From positions 1 to 64,000 of the forward strand of contig DATNBR010000027.1 of the NCBI GenBank assembly GCA_035571875.1: a DNA stretch of 64,000 nucleotides, in the 5' to 3' direction. The notes under the pieces were generated by a model. That model had not been told where the DNA came from. It made no database searches and was given only the letters and a program-made list of their open reading frames with translations. The stretch comes from Parafrigoribacterium_A sp035571875 (GTDB taxonomy: Bacteria > Actinomycetota > Actinomycetes > Actinomycetales > Microbacteriaceae). The position numbers were made by a program, and so were the translations under genes. Position 1 is the first letter of the stretch. Every line of letters begins with the position of its first letter. Below are positions 7,542-16,429 of the stretch, piece by piece.

Positions 7542-8516
7542 ATGAAACGCCCGTCGACCTCTGTAGGACTCGTGATCGCGCTCGTCGCCGCGGCCACGTT
7601 CGGCACCTCCGGCGCGTTCGTGAAACCGTTGCTCGAGGCTGGGTGGAGCCCGGCCGCGGCCGTCACGGTCCGCGCCATCATGGGCGGCCTCGTGCTCGCG
7701 CCGGTCGCCACCGTGATGCTACGCGGAAACTGGGGCGCGCTCTGGCGCGGTCGCTGGCGAGTCCTCGGCATGGCGCTCATCGGTGTGGCGGGAACGCAAC
7801 TGGCCTACTTCGCGGCGATCCAGCGCATCCCGGTCGGCACCGGCATCCTCATCGAATACCTCGCGCCACTTCTGCTCGTCGCCCTGGTCTGGGCGCGTAG
7901 CCGCCGCGCACCGAAGGCGGTGGTTCTCGTCGGGTCTGTTGTCGCTCTCGTCGGCCTCGTGCTCGTCGTCTCGCCCGGTGGCGGCGGCAGCCTCGACCTT
8001 CTGGGCCTCGGCTTCGCGCTGCTCGCGATGGTCGGATGCGCGGTCTACTACCTCGTGGCCGCGCGCCCGAACGACGGCCTGCCACCCGTGGCCCTCGCGG
8101 CATCCGGACTTCTCATCGGTGGCGTGGCGCTGGGGCTCGTCGGTCTCACCGGAATTCTGCCGATGACGGCCGCGTTCGGTCAGGTTCACCTCTTCGGAGG
8201 ACTCGTGCCCTGGTGGGTGCCCCTCGCCGTGGTCGGCATCGTGTCGACCGCCATTGCCTACGCGACGAGCATCACGGCCAGCGCCATCCTCGGCTCACGC
8301 CTCGCCTCCTTCGTCGGCCTGCTCGAGGTGGTCGCCGCCACCTTCTACGCGTGGCTCCTGCTCGGCGAGCAACTCAGCCTCGCCCAGTTGCTCGGCGGCG
8401 TGCTCATCCTGGTCGGCATCGGCTTCGTACGCTCCGAGAAGACAGATGCGCCGATCGAGCCCGCGTCGACCGGCGCGATCGACGTCTCCGCGGTGCGGCC
8501 CGCGACGCGGGACTAG
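7542..8516 (+). CDS. EamA/DMT-family transporter
   Basis: The product is a ten-helix drug/metabolite transporter with two EamA repeats. The first repeat starts VGLVIALVAAATFGTSGAFV, and the second ends with VVAATFYAWLLLGEQLSLAQ followed by GGVLILVGIGFV, the typical EamA ending. Length is 324 residues from ATG 7542, chosen because GAGGA lies a few bases upstream. An in-frame GTG at 7503 would add 13 low-complexity residues (PAAPPALAARNP). Family members export amino acids or other metabolites; the substrate cannot be read from sequence. It diverges from the CGNR regulator gene. Confidence 0.92.
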   Translation: MKRPSTSVGLVIALVAAATFGTSGAFVKPLLEAGWSPAAAVTVRAIMGGLVLAPVATVMLRGNWGALWRGRWRVLGMALIGVAGTQLAYFAAIQRIPVGTGILIEYLAPLLLVALVWARSRRAPKAVVLVGSVVALVGLVLVVSPGGGGSLDLLGLGFALLAMVGCAVYYLVAARPNDGLPPVALAASGLLIGGVALGLVGLTGILPMTAAFGQVHLFGGLVPWWVPLAVVGIVSTAIAYATSITASAILGSRLASFVGLLEVVAATFYAWLLLGEQLSLAQLLGGVLILVGIGFVRSEKTDAPIEPASTGAIDVSAVRPATRD

Positions 8517-8529
8517 ACGGCAGAACCCT

Positions 8530-9702
8530 TCAGGCGAGGGCGCGGCGGCGCATCCTGGCCTTGAAACGAGGGGAATCGGGGATGCGCGCGAGCAGCGGAC
8601 CCACGATGATCGTGATGAGAACGTAGGCGGTCGCCAGTGGGGCGAGCTGCGGTTCGATGCCGGCGCCCACCGCGAGGCCGGCGATCACGATCGAGAACTC
8701 CCCGCGCGGTGTGAGGGTGAGTCCGGTGCGCCAGCGGCCGGGGCGACCCAGCCCGGCACGTCTGGCGGCGAGATAGCCGCTCAGGAACTTCGTTCCCATC
8801 GTGACGACGGCAAGCGCCAGGGCGGGCAGCAGCACGGGCGGGATGTCGTTCGGGTCGGTGGCGAGGCCGAAGAACACGAAGAAGACGGCAGCGAACAGGT
8901 CTCGCAGCGGGGTCAGCACCCGCGCTGCGTGTTCGGCGACAGGGCCGGAGATCGCGATGCCCACGAGGAAGGCGCCCACCGCTGCCGACACGCTCACCTG
9001 CTCCGCGGCGCCGGCGACGAGCATGGTGAGGCCGAGCACGCCGAGCAGCAGCGGCTCGGGGTGCTGCACGGAGAACAGCTTTGCCACCAAGCGACCGTGC
9101 CGCAGGGCGATGTAGAGGATGACGACGACGACCGTGACGGCGATGGCCACCGTGATCGCGCCGTCGATGAGCGCGGCACCGACGACGAGAGCGGACAGCA
9201 CGGGTAGGTAGAACGCCATCGCCAGGTCCTCGATCACGAGGATCGAGAGGATGACGGGCGTCTCACGGTTGCCGAGGCGACCGAGATCGCGCATGACCTT
9301 GGCGATCACACCTGAGGAGGACACCCAGGTGATGCCAGCGAGCGCGACCGCGGCGATCGGTCCCCAGCCAAGCAGCAAACCGAACAGCGCGCCCGGAACC
9401 GCGTTGAATAATCCGTCGAGCAAACCTGCAACCCTCGACTGCTTGAGGCTCCCCATGAGCTCGGCGGCGGAGTACTCCAGACCCAGCATCGCCAGGAGCA
9501 GAATCACACCGATCTCGGAGCCCACCGCGAAGAACTCCTCGCTCGCGTTCATGGGGGCGAAGCCGCCCCTGCCGAAGATGAGGCCGGCGACGAGGTACAA
9601 CGGAATGGGCGACACGCCAATGCGGATAGCGAATCGCCCGAGGATGCTCAACCCGAGGAGCAGGGCACCCACCTCGATGAGCAGCACGGTTGTGTCATGC
9701 AT
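8530..9702 (-). CDS. CPA2 cation:proton antiporter, KhtU-like
   Basis: The 390-residue integral membrane protein has about 12 helices and the CPA2/KefB fold, with segments such as LLLAMLGLEYSAAELMGSLK, GITWVSSSGVIAKVMRDLGR, and LTPRGEFSIVIAGLAVGAG; the last resembles the conserved late helix region of KefB-type antiporters. It lacks the C-terminal RCK (TrkA-N) domain found in KefB/KefC. The separate regulatory subunit encoded immediately upstream (gap 12 bases) explains this and matches the KhtT-KhtU pair of Bacillus subtilis, a K+/H+ antiporter. The likely role is K+ efflux during pH or osmotic change. Confidence 0.9.
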   Translation of the reverse strand: MHDTTVLLIEVGALLLGLSILGRFAIRIGVSPIPLYLVAGLIFGRGGFAPMNASEEFFAVGSEIGVILLLAMLGLEYSAAELMGSLKQSRVAGLLDGLFNAVPGALFGLLLGWGPIAAVALAGITWVSSSGVIAKVMRDLGRLGNRETPVILSILVIEDLAMAFYLPVLSALVVGAALIDGAITVAIAVTVVVVILYIALRHGRLVAKLFSVQHPEPLLLGVLGLTMLVAGAAEQVSVSAAVGAFLVGIAISGPVAEHAARVLTPLRDLFAAVFFVFFGLATDPNDIPPVLLPALALAVVTMGTKFLSGYLAARRAGLGRPGRWRTGLTLTPRGEFSIVIAGLAVGAGIEPQLAPLATAYVLITIIVGPLLARIPDSPRFKARMRRRALA

Positions 9703-9714
9703 GGCGGGCGGGGG

Positions 9715-10209
9715 TTAGCTCGGGCCGCGGGCGATGAGCTCGCTGAGGGCGTCGAGGCCCCCTCGAGTTCCCACGGCAACGATGATGTCGCCGTGCTCGA
9801 AGGGAACGTCGGGGGTCGGCGACGGCACGACGTGCGAACCACGCACGATCGCCACGATCGACGCGCTCGTCTTGGTTCGCGCCTTAGTGTCGCCCATCGG
9901 GCGACCGACGAAGGCGGAGTCCGCGGGAAGCGAGATCTGCTCGGTGAAGACCCCAGCGGTCTGGTCGCCGAGGCCGGCGAGCTGGCCGAGCATGAGGGAC
10001 GCGCCGAGCACGTCGGCGAGAGCAGCCGCCTCATCGTCCGTGAGAGTGATCGAGTCGCTGCTGGAATCAGGGTCGTCGACGTCGAAGATCGCGAGATCGC
10101 GTTCGCCCGATCGGTGTGACACCACGCTGATCTTGCGCCCTCCTGCGGTAAGCACGTCGTGCCGCATACCGATTCCGGGCAGGTCTACTCGCTGTACACG
10201 GACTCCCAT
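9715..10209 (-). CDS. Antiporter regulatory subunit with RCK_C domain, KhtT-like
   Basis: The 164-residue soluble protein has an N-terminal KhtT-type domain (VDLPGIGMRHDVLTAGGRKI, followed by the basic strand VVSHRSGERDLAIFD) and a C-terminal RCK_C/TrkA-C domain from about residue 80 (ISLPADSAFVGRPMGDTK and GDIIVAVGTRGGLDALSELI). In characterised KhtT proteins the RCK_C domain binds cyclic di-AMP and controls the antiporter; that is family knowledge, and binding here is inferred. It is the first gene of a two-gene operon with the antiporter. TAGCCT (10216-10221) lies six bases before the ATG, suggesting a leaderless message. Confidence 0.88.
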   Translation of the reverse strand: MGVRVQRVDLPGIGMRHDVLTAGGRKISVVSHRSGERDLAIFDVDDPDSSSDSITLTDDEAAALADVLGASLMLGQLAGLGDQTAGVFTEQISLPADSAFVGRPMGDTKARTKTSASIVAIVRGSHVVPSPTPDVPFEHGDIIVAVGTRGGLDALSELIARGPS

Positions 10210-10285
10210 GCATCGAGGCTACCAGCCGGCCCATCCGGCTTCCTGGGCTGTGTGGTCATGTGCGCAATCGTAGGATGTCCGGTCG

Positions 10286-11758
10286 TCACCAGGCTGCCGG
10301 CGTGTAGTCCTTGAGGAAGACGCCGTAGAGGTCTTCACCGGCCTCTCCGCGCACGATCGGGTCGTAGACTCGCGCCGCTCCGTCGACGAGGTCGAGGGGC
10401 GCGTGGAAGCCCTCCTCGGCGAGCCTGACCTTGGTGGGATGCGGACGCTCATCCGTGATCCAGCCGGTGTCGACGCTCGTCATGAGGATGCCGTCGGTCT
10501 CGAGCATCTCCTTGGCACTCGTGCGCGTGAGCATGTTGAGCGAGGCCTTGGCCATGTTGGTGTGTGGATGGCCCGGACCCTTGTAGCCGCGGCCGAACTG
10601 CCCTTCCATCGCGGACACGTTCACGATGTAGGTGCGACGGGCCTCGGAGGCCGCCATCGCGGGCCGCAGGCGGCTCACGAGCAGGAACGGTGCGGTGACG
10701 TTCGCGAGCTGCACCTCGAGCATCTCGAGCGGGTCGACCTCGTGCACGTGTTGGGTCCAGCTGTTGGCGTCGTGGTGGTCGGGCACGAGGCCGCCGGCAT
10801 CGATCGCGGTGCCCGCCGCGAGGCGGTCGAGCGACGACGAACCCGCCGCCATCGCAAGAGCCGTGAGTTCGTCCGCGGTGCGGCCGCCCGCCTGGGACAG
10901 GACCTGCTGCGAGAGCAGCGGATGCGTCGCGATCGAGGCCGCGAGCGCCTGCGGATGCGCGTCGTTCGTGTGTCCGAAGGTGAGCAGCTCCGGCAACGGT
11001 CCGTCGGGCAGCGGCTGGGACTCGCCCTCCGAGAGTGGCGCATACGCGCCGGGGGAGCGTCGCACGGTCTGCGCGGCGTTGTTGATGAGGATGTCGAGCG
11101 GTCCAGCCTCGATCATCGCGTCGCAGAGGCCGATCACCTGCGCGGGGTCCCGCAGGTCGATGCCCACCACGCGCAGGCGATGCAACCACTCGTGAGCGTC
11201 GGGCAGCGAGGAAAAGCGGCGCACGGCATCCCGGGGAAAGCGCGTCGTGATCGTGGTGTGGGCGCCATCGCGCAGGAGGCGGAGAGCGATGTACATGCCG
11301 ATCTTGGCCCGGCCGCCGGTGAGCAGCGCACGCCTGCCGCTGAGGTCGGTGCGGGCGTCGCGCTTGGCGTGGCTCATCGCGGCGCAGTCAGGGCACAGCT
11401 GGTGGTAGAACGAGTCGACCTGCGTGTAGGGCTGTTTGCAGATGTAGCAGGGGCGTGGCTTCTGCAGGACGCCCGCGGTCGGGGCTGCGACGGTGATTGC
11501 GAGCGGGATGCCGCGGGTCTCGTCGTCGATGCGGTCGGGCGCTCCGGTCGCCGTGGCCGCGACGACGGCGCGATCCGCATCCGCAATCTCGGCTCGCTTC
11601 TGGAGGCGCCGGGTCTTCTTGACCGACTTGAACATGCGCGCCGTGGCCTGGCGCACGGTCACGAAATCCGGATGTTCCTCGTCGAGGCCGTCCATCGCCG
11701 CGAGTACCCGAAGGGTCACTTCGAGTTCGGCTGGGTCGATGGGATGGTCTGAGGGCAC
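10286..11758 (-). CDS. SDR-family oxidoreductase with N-terminal zinc ribbon; non-canonical active site
   Basis: The product has 490 residues. Residues 1-100 are helical and unassigned. A four-cysteine ribbon follows (Cys104, 107, 122, 125; CYICKQP and CPDC), then a short-chain dehydrogenase domain from about 140. The cofactor loop is TGGRAKIG (147-154) and the NNAA motif is intact (226-229). Between about 240 and 345 there is a large insertion compared with classical SDRs. The active-site Ser is in NVSAMEG (Ser382) and Lys404 is in TNMAK, but the residue four before the Lys, normally Tyr, is Thr400; Tyr392 is the nearest alternative. The substrate is unknown. A TAGAAT hexamer lies five bases before the GTG start. 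Confidence 0.82.
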   Translation of the reverse strand: MPSDHPIDPAELEVTLRVLAAMDGLDEEHPDFVTVRQATARMFKSVKKTRRLQKRAEIADADRAVVAATATGAPDRIDDETRGIPLAITVAAPTAGVLQKPRPCYICKQPYTQVDSFYHQLCPDCAAMSHAKRDARTDLSGRRALLTGGRAKIGMYIALRLLRDGAHTTITTRFPRDAVRRFSSLPDAHEWLHRLRVVGIDLRDPAQVIGLCDAMIEAGPLDILINNAAQTVRRSPGAYAPLSEGESQPLPDGPLPELLTFGHTNDAHPQALAASIATHPLLSQQVLSQAGGRTADELTALAMAAGSSSLDRLAAGTAIDAGGLVPDHHDANSWTQHVHEVDPLEMLEVQLANVTAPFLLVSRLRPAMAASEARRTYIVNVSAMEGQFGRGYKGPGHPHTNMAKASLNMLTRTSAKEMLETDGILMTSVDTGWITDERPHPTKVRLAEEGFHAPLDLVDGAARVYDPIVRGEAGEDLYGVFLKDYTPAAW

Positions 11759-11804
11759 ACAAGATTCTACGATGTGGCCGACGCCTCCCGACCATGCGGG
11801 TTCA

Positions 11805-11860
11805 TGTCAACGATGCGCCGGCCAGAACAGCAGCATCGTTGACAAAGAGCCGCATCGTCA
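11805..11860. promoter_or_regulatory. 12-bp inverted repeat plus a third half-site upstream of the nucleoside hydrolase
   Basis: TGTCAACGATGC (11805-11816) and GCATCGTTGACA (11833-11844) are exact reverse complements separated by 16 bases. A partial third copy, GCATCGTCA, lies at 11852-11860. They sit 43-98 bases upstream of the nucleoside hydrolase start. The two arms are about 2.7 turns of DNA apart (28 bases start to start), compatible with a dimeric repressor or with an RNA hairpin. Because the adjacent genes are transcribed away from this site on both sides, control of transcription is more likely than termination. Confidence 0.6.
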
Positions 11861-11902
11861 GGGATGAACCTCTGGCGCGGGCGGATGTGGCACGGTTGAC
11901 CC

Positions 11903-12859
11903 ATGGCCTCCAAGATTCTGCTCGACTGCGACCCCGGGCTCGACGACGCGCTCGCGCTGCTCCTCGCCCACGGCGACCCCGACCTCGAGCTCGTCGGTGT
12001 CACGACAGTCGGTGGCAACGTCACCCTCGAGCACACGAGTCGCAATGCGCTCGAGCTGCGGGAGTACCTGGGCTTCACGAGCGTTCCGATCGCGGCCGGA
12101 GCTGGTGGACCGATCGTTCCCGAGACCGCGTCGGCCGTGCGCGAGGCGCGGGACGCCGCCCAGGTGCATGGAGAGCGCGGGCTCGGCGATGTTGTGCTCC
12201 CGGCCGCAACGCTTCCCCTGAGCGGCAGGCACGCGGTCGACTTCATCATCGACACAATCCGCGACGCCCCCGGCGCGATCGACCTGGTGGCGACGGGCCC
12301 GCTCACCAACGTCGCTCTTGCCCTCCGCAAAGATCCCGGCATCGCGGCGCTCGTGAAGTCCTTCGTCATCATGGGTGGTTCCTTTACCCGCGGCAACGCG
12401 ACGCCGGCCGCCGAGTTCAACATCTATGCCGACCCGGAGGCGGCGAGCATCGTGTTCAACGCCGGCTGGCAGGTGGTCATGGTCGGGCTCGACCTCACGC
12501 TGCAGGCCATCGCCACCGCCGAGGTCATCCAGCGGATGGGCGCACTAGGCTCCCTGGGCACCGAACTCATCGTGCCGCTGTCGACCTTCTGGACCGATCC
12601 GAACGACCCGGACTGGCAGGGCCAGGCGGTGCACGACGTCTGTGCCGTCGCCTACGTGGCCCATCCCGAGCTCTTCACTTCACGGCACGCGAGAGTGGAT
12701 GTCGAGACCGCCGGCACCTTCACCGACGGCATGACCGTGGTTGACTTCGCTTCGCCCGCGCCGAACGCTCTCGTTCCGGTGACCCTCGACGTGGGCGGAT
12801 TCTGGGACTACGTAGAAGGCGTGTACGCGCTCGTCGCCGCCGCTCATCCGCATGCCTGA
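11903..12859 (+). CDS. Nucleoside hydrolase (inosine/uridine-preferring type)
   Basis: The enzyme hydrolyses ribonucleosides to base and ribose for salvage. The 318-residue protein begins with the calcium-binding signature DCDPGLDDALAL (residues 8-19). It also has GVTTVGGNVTLEHTSRNAL, ATGPLTNVALAL and the FNIYADPEAA segment, all family hallmarks, and normal length. The specificity (uridine, inosine or both) cannot be read. Its 3-prime end overlaps the helicase start by eight bases, so the two are co-translated. A striking inverted repeat lies upstream. Confidence 0.94.
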   Translation: MASKILLDCDPGLDDALALLLAHGDPDLELVGVTTVGGNVTLEHTSRNALELREYLGFTSVPIAAGAGGPIVPETASAVREARDAAQVHGERGLGDVVLPAATLPLSGRHAVDFIIDTIRDAPGAIDLVATGPLTNVALALRKDPGIAALVKSFVIMGGSFTRGNATPAAEFNIYADPEAASIVFNAGWQVVMVGLDLTLQAIATAEVIQRMGALGSLGTELIVPLSTFWTDPNDPDWQGQAVHDVCAVAYVAHPELFTSRHARVDVETAGTFTDGMTVVDFASPAPNALVPVTLDVGGFWDYVEGVYALVAAAHPHA

Positions 12860-15368
12860 ATCGCTGCTCGATCGCTTGCCCGACGGCACGGATCCGGATG
12901 CGGTCTACTCCGCCTTCGTCGAGTGGGCGACCGCCCAGGGCCTGTCGCTCTACCCGGCGCAGGACGAGGCGCTCATCGAGATCGTCTCCGGTGCCAATCT
13001 GATCCTCAGCACCCCGACCGGCACGGGCAAATCGCTCGTCGCGGTCGGTGCACACTTCGCCGCGCTCGCCGCGGGCAAGCGGAGTTTCTACACCGCGCCG
13101 ATCAAAGCGCTCGTCTCGGAGAAGTTCTTCGCCCTCGTCGACGTGTTCGGCGCGGACAACGTCGGCATGGTCACCGGCGATTCGAGCGTCAACGCGGATG
13201 CGCCGATCATCTGCTGCACCGCCGAAATCCTCGCGAACATCGCCCTGCGGCACGGAGCGGACTCACCCGTCGACCAGGTCGTGATGGACGAGTTCCACTT
13301 CTACTCCGAGCCAGATCGCGGCTGGGCCTGGCAGGTGCCGCTGCTGACGCTGCCGCGGGCGCAGTTCATCCTGATGTCTGCGACCCTCGGCGACGTCGAC
13401 TGGCTCGCCACAGACCTGAGCGAGCGCAACGGGCGGGAGACCGCGGTCGTGGTCGGTGTCGACCGCCCGGTGCCGTTGCACTTCGAATACGTGACGACCC
13501 CGGTGCACGAGACCGTCGAGGACCTGCTGGCGACCGATCGCGCGCCCGTCTATATCGTGCACTTCTCCCAGCTCGCCGCGCTCGAGCGCGCCCAGGCGCT
13601 GACGAGCGTGAAGGTCGCCACTCGCGAGCAACGGGACGAGATCGCGGCCGAGATCGGCGGATTCCGCTTCACCACGAACTTCGGCCGCACGCTGTCGAGA
13701 CTCCTTCGCTCCGGCATCGGCGTGCACCACGCGGGCATGCTGCCGAAGTATCGGCGCCTGGTCGAGCAACTCGCCCAGCGCGGACTGCTGAGGGTGATCT
13801 GCGGAACCGACACGCTCGGAGTCGGAATCAACGTGCCCATCCGCACCGTGCTGCTCACCGCTCTCACCAAGTTCGACGGCACCAAGATGCGTCAGCTCAG
13901 CGCGCGCGAGTTCCACCAGATCGCCGGACGTGCCGGTCGCGCGGGCTACGACACCGCCGGCACCGTGGTGGTGCAGGCGCCGGAGCACGAGACCGAGAAC
14001 GCCCGCCTGCTCGCCAAGGCGGGCGACGACCCCAAGAAGCTCAAGCGGATCGTGAAGAAGCGCGCTCCGGACGGTTTCGTCTCCTGGGGCGAGCCGAGCT
14101 TCAACCGCCTCGTGGCCGCGCAGCCCGAGACCCTCACCTCCAGCATGCGGATGACCCACTCGATGCTGCTCAACATCATAGGGCGCGGCGGAGACGCCTT
14201 CGCCGAAGCGAGGGAACTCATCGAGAACAACCACGAGCCGCGGCCCCGGCAACTCGAACTCGCGCGGCAGGCGCTCGCGATCTATCGAACCCTCCGCACG
14301 GCGGAGATCGTGCAGCAGTCCGCGGACGGCCGCATCTCCCTCACCGTCGACCTGCAGCCGAACTTCGCGCTCAACCAGCCGCTGTCGCCCTTTGCGCTCG
14401 CGGTCTTCGACCTCATCCAGCCCGCTGAGGGCACTGAGCCGTCGCCGAGCTACGCGCTCGACATCATCTCGGTGCTCGAGGCCACCCTCGATGATCCGCG
14501 ACCCGTGCTCTCTGCCCAGCAGTTCCTGGCCAGGGGCGAGGCGGTCGCCGCGATGAAGGCCGAGGGCATCGAGTACGACGAGCGCATGGAACTTCTCGAG
14601 CAGGTGACGCATCCGAAACCCCTCGAAGAATTGCTCGAGGCTGCTTTCTCCACCTATCGCGCCTCGCAGCCGTGGGTGGGTGACTTCGAGCTCAGCCCCA
14701 AGTCGGTCGTTCGCGACATGTACGAGCGGGCGATGACGTTCAACGACTACATCGGCTTCTACAAGCTGAACCGTTCGGAGGGCCTCGTGCTGCGGTACCT
14801 CTCGGATGCGTATCGCGCGGCGCGGCAGACCATTCCCGATGAGGCGAAGACCGAGGAGTTGCTCGACCTCATCGAGTGGCTGGGCGAACTCGTGCGCCAG
14901 GTCGACTCGAGCCTGCTTGACGAGTGGGAAGAGCTCACCAATCCCGCGGCCGTGCTGGAGGGCACCGAAGCGCCTGTGCTGCCGCCGGCTCCGCACGGGG
15001 TCACCACGAACCAGCGGGCGTTCCGCACCCTGGTGCGCAACGAGCTGTTCCGGCGCGTGCAACTGGCGGCCCTCGAAAAGTATGAGGAGCTCGGCGAGCT
15101 GGATGCGGCATCCGGGTTCACCGCGGAGGCCTGGGCCGATGCCATGGACCCGTACTTCGCGGAATACGACAGCCTCGGCACCGACGCGGATGCCCGCAGC
15201 TCGGCGATGCTCATCATCGAGCCGGGCACTGCGGTGTGGACGGTGCGGCAGATCTTCGCGGACCCCGCCGGTGACCACGACTGGGGCATCAGCGGCACGG
15301 TCGACCTCGCGGAGTCGGACGAGGCGGGCGAGGCCGTGCTGCGCGTGACGGCGGTCGACCGGCTGTGA
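12852..15368 (+). CDS. DEAD/DEAH-box helicase, Ski2-like, with DUF3516 C-terminus
   Basis: The 838-residue superfamily 2 helicase has: Q-like YPAQDEAL (34-41), Walker A TPTGTGKS (54-61), motif Ia APIKALVSEK, motif II DEFH (146-149), motif III SAT (176-178), HHAGMLPKYRR (292-302), and motif VI QIAGRAGRAGYD (356-367). The C-terminal half (from about 400) lacks the winged-helix pattern of HelY and matches my memory of the actinobacterial DUF3516 region. The role is probably RNA unwinding or turnover, as for Ski2/Mtr4 relatives, but this is inferred. ATG 12852 lies within the end of the nucleoside hydrolase gene. Confidence 0.92.
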   Translation: MPESLLDRLPDGTDPDAVYSAFVEWATAQGLSLYPAQDEALIEIVSGANLILSTPTGTGKSLVAVGAHFAALAAGKRSFYTAPIKALVSEKFFALVDVFGADNVGMVTGDSSVNADAPIICCTAEILANIALRHGADSPVDQVVMDEFHFYSEPDRGWAWQVPLLTLPRAQFILMSATLGDVDWLATDLSERNGRETAVVVGVDRPVPLHFEYVTTPVHETVEDLLATDRAPVYIVHFSQLAALERAQALTSVKVATREQRDEIAAEIGGFRFTTNFGRTLSRLLRSGIGVHHAGMLPKYRRLVEQLAQRGLLRVICGTDTLGVGINVPIRTVLLTALTKFDGTKMRQLSAREFHQIAGRAGRAGYDTAGTVVVQAPEHETENARLLAKAGDDPKKLKRIVKKRAPDGFVSWGEPSFNRLVAAQPETLTSSMRMTHSMLLNIIGRGGDAFAEARELIENNHEPRPRQLELARQALAIYRTLRTAEIVQQSADGRISLTVDLQPNFALNQPLSPFALAVFDLIQPAEGTEPSPSYALDIISVLEATLDDPRPVLSAQQFLARGEAVAAMKAEGIEYDERMELLEQVTHPKPLEELLEAAFSTYRASQPWVGDFELSPKSVVRDMYERAMTFNDYIGFYKLNRSEGLVLRYLSDAYRAARQTIPDEAKTEELLDLIEWLGELVRQVDSSLLDEWEELTNPAAVLEGTEAPVLPPAPHGVTTNQRAFRTLVRNELFRRVQLAALEKYEELGELDAASGFTAEAWADAMDPYFAEYDSLGTDADARSSAMLIIEPGTAVWTVRQIFADPAGDHDWGISGTVDLAESDEAGEAVLRVTAVDRL

Positions 15369-15382
15369 GCCGCGGTCGCGAC

Positions 15383-15766
15383 CTAGGGAATCAGTAGCGT
15401 CAGCAGGGCGAAGACGACCGCGATCACGAGCGAGAGGACGAGGATCAGAATCGCCTTCTTCTGGTCGGTGCGACGATAGGCGGCCTGTTCGATCGTGTCG
15501 GTGTGACGAGTGTCGTCACCGAAGTTGAAGACCCCGCGCATCGCGAAGCCGGCGCAGAAGTGCATGCCGGCCTGCAGAAACCCCATGGCCGCTCCCGCGG
15601 CAGGCAGGATGAGGATGAGGCGCCACAGCGCAGCGATCGGCAGCACCAGGAACAGCACGAGGAGCACCACTGTGACCGCCGCGGCGACGAGGCCGGAATT
15701 GCGGCGACTGCGGATCTCGGCCGCACCGATGTTGCAGACCCCTGGCACGTACTCGTTCGTCGTCAT
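15383..15766 (-). CDS. Small integral membrane protein, unknown function
   Basis: The 127-residue protein starts MTTNEYVPGVCNIGAAEIRS, a pattern (CNIG, then EIRSRR) I associate with an uncharacterised actinobacterial membrane family. It has three or four hydrophobic stretches: about 26-46 (VAAAVTVVLLVLFLVLPIAA), 47-75 with Gly-rich packing, and 105-126 at the C-terminus (ILILVLSLVIAVVFALLTLL). A soluble loop with RHTDTIEQAAYRRTDQKK precedes the last helix. TACGAT (15774-15779) is seven bases before the ATG. It converges on the helicase gene. Confidence 0.75.
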   Translation of the reverse strand: MTTNEYVPGVCNIGAAEIRSRRNSGLVAAAVTVVLLVLFLVLPIAALWRLILILPAAGAAMGFLQAGMHFCAGFAMRGVFNFGDDTRHTDTIEQAAYRRTDQKKAILILVLSLVIAVVFALLTLLIP

Positions 15767-15799
15767 GAGTGCGATCGTACGCTGCCACCGGCGCGGCGC

Positions 15800-16387
15800 T
15801 TAATCGTGCGCGGCGAGCCTCTCGCGCAGGCCCAACCGCACCGTGGGCCATTCGCTCGCGATGATCGAGAACACCACGGTGTCTCGTAGCGCGCCGTCGG
15901 TTCCGATGGAGTGGCTGCGCAGCACGCCGTCCTGCTTGGCTCCGAGTTCGGCGATCGCCCTGCGCGATTGCAGGTTGTGCCAATGGGTGCGGAATTCCAC
16001 GGCGATGCAGTCGAGCACCTCGAAGGCATGGCCGAGCAACAACAGCTTCGCCTCGGTGTTGATGCCGGTGCGCTGCGCGCTGGGGGTGAGCCAGGTCGAG
16101 CCGATCTCGAGGCGCCGGTTTGCGGCATCCAGGTTCATGAAGGTCGTCATGCCGACCGCGTCACCGGTGTCGTTGCGGCGAATGGTGAAGGGCAGCATGC
16201 TTCCCGCATCGAGCAGGGCGAGTCTGCGTTCGATCTCGGCGGGCAATCCCTGTGGGGTCGGGATGTGCGTGTACCAGAGCTGACCGAGGCCCTCGGCGGC
16301 GTCGCTGAGTTCGCTCGCGTGCTCCGTCGAGAGCGGTTCGAGCGTGATCTTCGAGCCGACGAGTGTGGGAACTGTACCGAAATCCAT
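15800..16387 (-). CDS. GNAT N-acetyltransferase, RimJ/RimL type
   Basis: The 195-residue protein has the RimJ/RimL-like GNAT pattern: N-terminal LVGSKITLEPLSTEHASEL, strands MLPFTIRRNDTGDAVGMTTF and NRRLEIGSTWLTPSAQRTGI, and the helix LLLGHAFEVLDCIAVEFRTH followed by NLQSRRAIAELGAKQDGVLR. In family members the GINTEAK region binds the acetyl-CoA pyrophosphate. The target is unknown. The ATG is six bases after TACAGT (16394-16399, minus strand), again a leaderless pattern. Confidence 0.9.
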   Translation of the reverse strand: MDFGTVPTLVGSKITLEPLSTEHASELSDAAEGLGQLWYTHIPTPQGLPAEIERRLALLDAGSMLPFTIRRNDTGDAVGMTTFMNLDAANRRLEIGSTWLTPSAQRTGINTEAKLLLLGHAFEVLDCIAVEFRTHWHNLQSRRAIAELGAKQDGVLRSHSIGTDGALRDTVVFSIIASEWPTVRLGLRERLAAHD

Positions 16388-16429
16388 GTCAAGACTGTAT
16401 GGCGTACCGGACGGTGTTACGCGATCGCT

